Assembly: GCF_026341125.1 (NCBI RefSeq)
Contig: NZ_JAPEOR010000005.1
Location: 1-64,000, forward strand
Source: Streptomyces sp. NBC_01142
GTDB taxonomy: Bacteria; Actinomycetota; Actinomycetes; Streptomycetales; Streptomycetaceae
Length of the DNA: 64,000 nucleotides
Direction: 5' to 3'
This document shows, in pieces, positions 59,396-64,000 of the stretch. The position numbers and the translations under genes were made by a program. A model generated the notes under the pieces. That model was not told the DNA's origin, searched no databases, and saw nothing but the letters and a program-made list of their open reading frames with translations. Position 1 is the first letter of the stretch. The number at the start of each line of letters is the position of its first letter.

Positions 59396-60631
59396 TCAAC
59401 TCCAGGTGTCAGGGCGGGTGGCGGTGCCGGGACGCAGCGAGCGGGCGAGGGGGTAGCAGGCGGCCACGGCGAGCGCGGCGCTGGCTGCGAGGAGGACGGC
59501 GACCAGCGGGCGGCCGCCGGCTTCGAGGGCGAGTGCGATCCCGAGCGGCGGCAGGGAGGCGAGCGCAGTCGCCCCGCTGACGACGGCCTGGTAGCGGCCG
59601 GTGGCGCCGGGCGGGGCGGCGGTGGAGATGTAGGCGCCGACGGCGACGCTGTAGAGGACTTCGCCCGGGACCAGGACGACGGCGGCGATCGCGTAGCCGA
59701 GGGCGGTGTGCTGGAAGGCGGCGATGGTGATGCCGAGGCCGAGGATCGCGGATCCGGTGGCGAGCACGGGCACGAACGGGAACCGGACGGCGTCGCCGCG
59801 GCCGACGAGCAGGCGCATCAGGGGCGGGGTCAGGGCGAGGACCGCGACGGTGTTGGCGACCATGGCCACGCCGAAACTCGTGGCCGGGAGATGGTCGCTG
59901 GTCATCAGCAGCGGGAGGACCGAGACGAGCCCCCAGGCGCAGAACATCGAGCAGACGGCGACCACGGTGATCCAGCGCAGCGTCGGATCGCCCAGGACCT
60001 GCCGGTAGGTGAGCGATGGGGCGCCGGCGGCTGCCGCCTTGGGGGCCAGGGTCCGGCGGGCGACGAGCGCGAAGGCCAGGCACACGACGGCGTTGACGAC
60101 GAACAAGGCCCGGTAGCCGTGGTGGTGGGCGAGGTAGCCGCCGGCGCCACCGCAGATCGCGACGCCCACGTTGCTTGCGAAGTACGTCCAGGTCTGCGCG
60201 CGGGTGCGGCCAGCCTCGGTGGGGATCGCCTCGTTGATGGTGGCCGAGACGGCCGGCCGGTGGGCTTCCATGGTCAGTCCCAGGCACACGGCGACGGCCA
60301 GCAGCGCGGGCAGGGAGGTGGCGACGGCAAGCGCGAGGCACGCGAGCGCGGAAAGGATCATCAGGGCGACCAGGGCGGCGCGTTGGCCGAGCCGGTCGGT
60401 CAGCGCGCCGGCCGAGGCCTGGCCCAGGCACCAGCCGATCCCGAATGCGGTGAGGGCGGCGCCGGCCGCGGTGGTTCCATGTCCGGTGCCGTCGGCCACG
60501 TAGTAGCCGAGGAAGTCCCAGCTGAACCCGCCGGCCTTCACCGCGAGCGAGCTGATGATCAGGATCCGGACGACGGAGCGCGCCGTCGGCGCGGTGGGCA
60601 CGGCGGTGGTGGCCGGTGCGTGTGTGGCCAT
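59396..60631 (-). CDS. MFS transporter
   Basis: 411 residues from ATG 60631 with GGGAGACG upstream. About 12 hydrophobic helices and an A-like loop (GALTDRLGQRAALVALM near 70-86) indicate a drug/metabolite exporter; CLGLTMEAHRPAVSATINEAIP near 120 is typical of one MFS subfamily. Substrate unknown. Confidence 0.85.
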   Translation of the reverse strand: MATHAPATTAVPTAPTARSVVRILIISSLAVKAGGFSWDFLGYYVADGTGHGTTAAGAALTAFGIGWCLGQASAGALTDRLGQRAALVALMILSALACLALAVATSLPALLAVAVCLGLTMEAHRPAVSATINEAIPTEAGRTRAQTWTYFASNVGVAICGGAGGYLAHHHGYRALFVVNAVVCLAFALVARRTLAPKAAAAGAPSLTYRQVLGDPTLRWITVVAVCSMFCAWGLVSVLPLLMTSDHLPATSFGVAMVANTVAVLALTPPLMRLLVGRGDAVRFPFVPVLATGSAILGLGITIAAFQHTALGYAIAAVVLVPGEVLYSVAVGAYISTAAPPGATGRYQAVVSGATALASLPPLGIALALEAGGRPLVAVLLAASAALAVAACYPLARSLRPGTATRPDTWS

Positions 60632-60685
60632 GCGGCGTCTCCCTGCAGGTCCCACCTGCGGTCGTCACGATGGGGGCGGACAGCC

Positions 60686-60720
60686 CGAAGGCGGCCGAAC
60701 CAGAGGTGCGGCCGCCTTCG
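60686..60720 (-). promoter_or_regulatory. Perfect 12-bp-stem hairpin upstream of MFS gene
   Basis: CGAAGGCGGCCG pairs with CGGCCGCCTTCG around an 11-base loop in the leader of the leftward MFS gene. It may be an attenuator or a leftover terminator. Confidence 0.5.
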
Positions 60721-60886
60721 GTGTGCTGCTCGTGCCTTACGGGCGCACGAAGCGGACGGAGCGAACGGACCGGACGGAACTCTTACGGCAAGGGCGCATG
60801 AGCCTCTCCTCTTCAGTGGTGCCGACCCCCCGAAAGCCGGGGATGTGGTGAACGTATGGGCAGGTCAGCCGCACAGTGGCCGGTCC

Positions 60887-60934
60887 GGTGCACCCCGGAC
60901 ATGCTTGAAAGGCGAAGCATGTCCGGGGTGCACC
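60887..60934 (-). terminator. Perfect 20-bp-stem terminator
   Basis: GGTGCACCCCGGACATGCTT pairs perfectly with its complement at 60915-60934 around GAAAGGCG. It lies 22 bases beyond the stop of the leftward 60956 gene. Confidence 0.85.
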
Positions 60935-60955
60935 GATTCCCGGGCGCGGGCTCGG

Positions 60956-62200
60956 TCACGCCGCTGCGCGGCGGGGGTCCTCCGGAGCCGGCGGTGCGGC
61001 GGACGCGTCGGTGCGCAGCAGATGAGTGGTGTCGGAGCGTGGGATGCCGAACCGCAGCGCGGCCTGCTCGGCGATGGCGGTGACGGTCTGCTCGGCCGCG
61101 TGGGGGTGGTGCTGGGTGAGCCAGCCGAGGACCTGGTCGACGGAGGGCGAACGGGCGTCTCCGGCAGTGAAGTTGGCGAGGGCGGCCTGTGTGAGGACTT
61201 CGGCGAGCGCCTGGGCGGGCGGGGTGTCCTGCAGCCGGTCGGCCACGAGGTGCGCGAGGTCTGCGGCGACGTCCCGGACGGCGTCCGGGGTGCGGTGGCG
61301 CAGAGCCCACCGGGCGCGCCGCTCGGGGTCGTCCCACAGTGCGGCGAACAGGACCGGGTCGAGGCGCCGTCGGATCTGCTCGGCGCCCGCCGGTAGGACC
61401 GGGCGGTCGCGGTGGGCCGGCCAGCGGGCGGCGGCGGGGCGGCGCCGGTGGGCGGCCCAGTTCTCGGCGACGGGACGGGACCACATCGGCCGGCCTGCGA
61501 CGATCGCCTGCGGCTCGGGGACGGCGCCCTGTCCGCGGCTGATGTAGGCGCGCAGCGCCGAGGCGCTGATGGAGGCGGTCGCGGCCAGGGCAGTGGTGCC
61601 GATCAGTTGGTCGCCGGTCAGCTCGGGGGCGGTGAGGGTGACCACGCAGGACTCCGGCGGCAGTTGCCCGTCGGCTGTGGTGCGGTGGGCGGCCCAGCGG
61701 GCCAGGTCGTGACGCCATTGCGCAGTGTCCACGGCCGCGCTCTCCCCGGTCAGGGCGGCCGCCCGGTGCAGGTGCCCGCGGCCGGCGTCGGCCAGCGGGT
61801 CGTCGAGGAGGTCGGCGGCGGTGACGGTGGCTGCGGCGGGCACGGGCTGCTGCTCGAAGGCGCCCGCGGCCTCGTCCCACAGCTGGGACGGCCGGTGCCA
61901 GCGGGTGCCGTCCCACCAGTAGCCGCCGGCCCTGGACACCAGGGGCCAGTCGCTCTGCCAGTCCCACGGTCCGGTGCCGTCGGGGCCGGCTTCGTACAGC
62001 AGGACGGTGCGGCCCAGGTGCGGGTGGGCGTGGACGATCCACACGAGGCCGGCGCACTCCGGGTCCGGGGTCCGGGTGGGGCGGGGCGCGGTGGCGGCCG
62101 GGGGCGGGCCGGCGCCGAGGTGGGTGTCGTCGACGAACGGCAGGCCGGGGACGGGGTGGTCGGTGTTGGCGCCGTTCGCGAGGAGCCGGTGTGCAGCCAT
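60956..62200 (-). CDS. Hypothetical plasmid protein with HTH-like segment
   Basis: 414 residues from ATG 62200. The first 150 residues are a mixed, Trp-rich domain (VWIVHAHPHLGRTVLLYEAGPDGTGPWDWQSDWPLV...WWDGTRWHRPSQLW). Residues 205-245 (LTGDQLIGTTALAATASISASALRAYISRGQGAVPEPQAI) read like an AlpA/MerR HTH with a DNA-sequence-specific loop. The C-terminal region is helical. Probably a DNA-binding plasmid protein. Confidence 0.6.
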   Translation of the reverse strand: MAAHRLLANGANTDHPVPGLPFVDDTHLGAGPPPAATAPRPTRTPDPECAGLVWIVHAHPHLGRTVLLYEAGPDGTGPWDWQSDWPLVSRAGGYWWDGTRWHRPSQLWDEAAGAFEQQPVPAAATVTAADLLDDPLADAGRGHLHRAAALTGESAAVDTAQWRHDLARWAAHRTTADGQLPPESCVVTLTAPELTGDQLIGTTALAATASISASALRAYISRGQGAVPEPQAIVAGRPMWSRPVAENWAAHRRRPAAARWPAHRDRPVLPAGAEQIRRRLDPVLFAALWDDPERRARWALRHRTPDAVRDVAADLAHLVADRLQDTPPAQALAEVLTQAALANFTAGDARSPSVDQVLGWLTQHHPHAAEQTVTAIAEQAALRFGIPRSDTTHLLRTDASAAPPAPEDPRRAAA

Positions 62201-62241
62201 GGTCGTGGGTGTCCTTCGGGCAGGTTCGGTGAAAGAGGCGG

Positions 62242-63093
62242 TCAGGCGACGCGGCGGGCGGGCGCGGGGGCCGGATCCCGGCGGCAGGGGCCGGCTGCCC
62301 GGCTGGCCGCCCGGCGCAGCAGGACCGCGAACTCCTGCGCCCGAAGCGGCTCGTGGAACAGCGGGTCGGCCCCGGTGAGGCTGAGGACGGCGACCAGGTG
62401 TGGCCCGCGCAGGACGGGCGTGGCCAGGGTGCAGATGCCGGGACATCGGCGCAGCGCGATCCGGCTGGAGCGGATGGTGTCCCGCGTGGCGGCCGGCAGT
62501 ACGAGCGGACGGTCGTCGGCGTTGACGGCGAGCTCGGCGGGAACGTACGCGAGCGCGGCGCGTCCGGCGGCGGTCGTGCGCGGGTCGTCGTCCTGCTGCG
62601 CGGCCGCGGTGCGCAGCTCGGGGTGGGGGCACGCCAGGTCGACGAGCGTGAGGTGCAGTCCGAGGCCGAGCCTGAAGTGCGGCTCGTGCCAGGCCACGGC
62701 GAGCCCGGTCTCCTGCTGCAGGTCCTCGACGACGCGGCGGACCGGCGCGGTGGCTGCGGCCGTGCCGGCGGGGTTCGTGGTGAGCGGTGCGGCGTCGCGG
62801 GTGATCCGGTAGGTGCCGCGGCGGGTGCCGTGCTCGACGAGGCGCTCCAGGGCGGCGGCCTTGAGGAGCTTGGAGGCGTGTGAGGGCTGCAGGCCTGCGG
62901 CGCGGGCGATGTCGGCGAGCTGGTGCTCCTGGTCGGCGCCCAGGCTCAGCAGTGCGTGAAGGACGCGGAAGCCTCGGCCGGCGGACTGCGGCGGCTGCCG
63001 GCCGTCGCTCACGGCGGCGAGGAGCGGGGGCACGGCGGGCGGGGACCAGTACGCGGACGAGGAGGGTCTCGGCGGGACGTCGATGCGGGACAT
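62242..63093 (-). CDS. IclR-like regulator
   Basis: 283 residues from ATG 63093. The N-terminal HTH (about 38-90; GFRVLHALLSLGADQEHQLADIARAAGLQPSHASKLLKAAALERLVEHGTRRGTYRIT) is of IclR type. The C-terminal GAF-like effector domain (AVAWHEPHFRLGLGLHLTLVDL ... PVLRGPHLVAVLSLTGADPL) senses a small ligand. It is upstream of the 62200 gene and may control it. Confidence 0.75.
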   Translation of the reverse strand: MSRIDVPPRPSSSAYWSPPAVPPLLAAVSDGRQPPQSAGRGFRVLHALLSLGADQEHQLADIARAAGLQPSHASKLLKAAALERLVEHGTRRGTYRITRDAAPLTTNPAGTAAATAPVRRVVEDLQQETGLAVAWHEPHFRLGLGLHLTLVDLACPHPELRTAAAQQDDDPRTTAAGRAALAYVPAELAVNADDRPLVLPAATRDTIRSSRIALRRCPGICTLATPVLRGPHLVAVLSLTGADPLFHEPLRAQEFAVLLRRAASRAAGPCRRDPAPAPARRVA

Positions 63094-63205
63094 GCAACCT
63101 CCGGGTCAGTGCGGCGCGGTGAGGCTCCAGACGTCGAGGGGGGAAGCCGGGGAGCCGGCCTGGGCGCGGCTCCGAGTCGGCGACATCGGGGGCGGTCAGG
63201 GTCGG

Positions 63206-63433
63206 TCAGGGTCGGTACGGGCGGCGGCTCGGTCGGAAGGCCGGCGGCTCGGTGGGGGCCGGCACGGCGACGTCGTCGAAGTCGTCGTCCCCCGCCGTGC
63301 TGAGGTTGAAGTAGCGGGGTTCCACGAACAGGTGCTGGGCCCGCCATTCCGGCGGCGGGGACAAGGGCGCGGGCCGGGGCCGTCGCACGGCCCCCTCGGT
63401 GCGGCCCGGCGGGATGCGGCGTTGGGTGTGCAC
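63206..63433 (-). CDS. Small hypothetical protein
   Basis: 75 residues from GTG 63433 with AAGGAG 6 bases upstream. VHTQRRIPPGRTEGAVRRPRP... is basic and Pro-rich at the start and acidic in the middle (AGDDDFDDVAVP). It follows the HNH gene by 13 bases. No family. Confidence 0.5.
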   Translation of the reverse strand: MHTQRRIPPGRTEGAVRRPRPAPLSPPPEWRAQHLFVEPRYFNLSTAGDDDFDDVAVPAPTEPPAFRPSRRPYRP

Positions 63434-63446
63434 GACGTCTCCTTCT

Positions 63447-64000
63447 CTACTTCTGGCCCGGCAGGGCGACGCCCGTGCTGGCGTCGGTGGGCAGCACCTG
63501 GTTGGGGCAGCCGGCCAGGACGCGGGTCATGGCGGTCTTCTCCGGCGGTGTGACCCACAGGTGGTACTTGGCCTTGACCGCGATCTGCCGTGCGACGTAC
63601 GAGCAGCGGAAGGTCTTGTTGGGCGGAAGCCAGGTGGCCGCATCCGCGTCGGACTTCGCGGAGTTCGCCGGGCCATCGGCGGAAATCAAATTCAAGGGGT
63701 CGTTGCCTACTGCACGCCTTTGTTCCTGGGTGAGTTGGGCGGCGCCGGTGCGCCAGCTCGCGCCGAGCGCGACGGCGTGGTCGATCTGCACCTTGGCGCT
63801 CTGCGGGCCGCGGACGAAGTTGATGCGCTTGCCGGTGTAGGGGTCCTCGAGAGTGCCGGTTGCGATCACGCAGCGGGAGGTCCCCTTGAACGTGATCTTG
63901 TGCAGGTCGCGGCGAAGAACATCGTTTCGGGTATCGCACGAATTGCCCGATCCGGGCGCGGTGGTGGTGTCCGACCAGGCGGGCCCGAACTTGGCTTCGC
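63447..64000 (-). CDS. Secreted HNH nuclease, GmrSD/DUF1524-like (partial)
   Basis: The 5' end lies outside the window. At least 184 residues are visible: SCDTRNDVLRRDLHKITFKGTSRC, then DPYTGKRINFVRG, VQIDHAVALGASWRTGA (the HxxP/HH-type DH motif), NDPLNLISADGPANSAKSDADAATWLPP and CSYVARQIAVKAKYHLWV. This is the usual layout of actinobacterial exported HNH nucleases. Two Cys pairs may form disulfides, which fits secretion. The usual signal peptide would be upstream of the window edge. Confidence 0.85.
   Translation of the reverse strand, partial: EAKFGPAWSDTTTAPGSGNSCDTRNDVLRRDLHKITFKGTSRCVIATGTLEDPYTGKRINFVRGPQSAKVQIDHAVALGASWRTGAAQLTQEQRRAVGNDPLNLISADGPANSAKSDADAATWLPPNKTFRCSYVARQIAVKAKYHLWVTPPEKTAMTRVLAGCPNQVLPTDASTGVALPGQK

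Noticed and set aside
1..64000. tRNA and rRNA genes, CRISPR arrays
   Set aside because: I saw no cloverleaf, rRNA core or regularly spaced repeat array by reading; short tRNA-like stems were not scanned exhaustively.

Overview
The window is very GC-rich DNA with frequent GTG starts, stop/start overlaps of 1-4 bases, almost no TTA codons, and XRE, WYL, GntR and DUF2637 families. This points to Streptomyces or a close relative. The conjugation-type genes and the many small plasmid-type orphan genes on the right suggest a large plasmid or an integrated plasmid-like element. No integrase, replication protein or complete tra ATPase is visible.

Left half (1-27.2 kb): an uncharacterised, probably biosynthetic region. 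An eight-gene operon (117-7775) encodes a MoaA-like radical SAM enzyme, a cobalamin-binding radical SAM enzyme, an S66 (LdcA/MccF-type) peptidase, a class II aminoacyl-tRNA-synthetase-like ligase of EpmA size, a small unknown protein, an SDR with a TTA codon, a WYL regulator and an HhH-GPD DNA glycosylase. Two transport modules follow. In each, a small peptide gene starting (M/V)NPV lies in a translationally coupled chain that ends in an ABC exporter: 8050-10378, and 18237-21207, which also holds an APH-type kinase. Between them are an MFS exporter, a PIG-L deacetylase, a GFA protein, a frameshifted double-NUDIX gene, two truncated kinases head to head and a four-NUDIX protein. An XRE regulator precedes a cell-wall-like cassette: a left-handed beta-helix acyltransferase, a MurA homologue with Asp at the fosfomycin-target Cys position (and a frameshift near its end), a serine beta-lactamase-fold protein and MurB.

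Middle (27-40 kb): small accessory genes, a NUDIX-DUF6624 fusion, a GNAT and an autoregulatory GntR/UTRA (Kor-type) repressor. The repressor faces three copies of a near-identical palindrome around a divergent promoter. That promoter leads into a plasmid-transfer-type operon (33.9-39.9 kb) with a DUF2637 protein and Spd-like membrane proteins, closed by a strong terminator. About 37 copies of CGTGAA/TTCACG are embedded in all three frames and both orientations of the DUF2637 gene. GTAGATG repeats, including a 27-bp perfect palindrome, flank the spd genes.

Right half (40-64 kb): plasmid accessory genes, mostly orphan. Several sit behind a recurring AT-rich promoter-like element (consensus near GGTAAACTTATAAGCGTCA) and many use TTG, CTG or possibly ATT starts. 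The recognisable members are a wHTH protein, a DUF6884 protein, a VWA protein, an excisionase-like HTH protein, a P-loop ATPase, two PAPS-reductase-like PP-loop enzymes, a BRO-N-like protein, an MFS exporter, an IclR-like regulator and a secreted HNH nuclease cut by the window edge.
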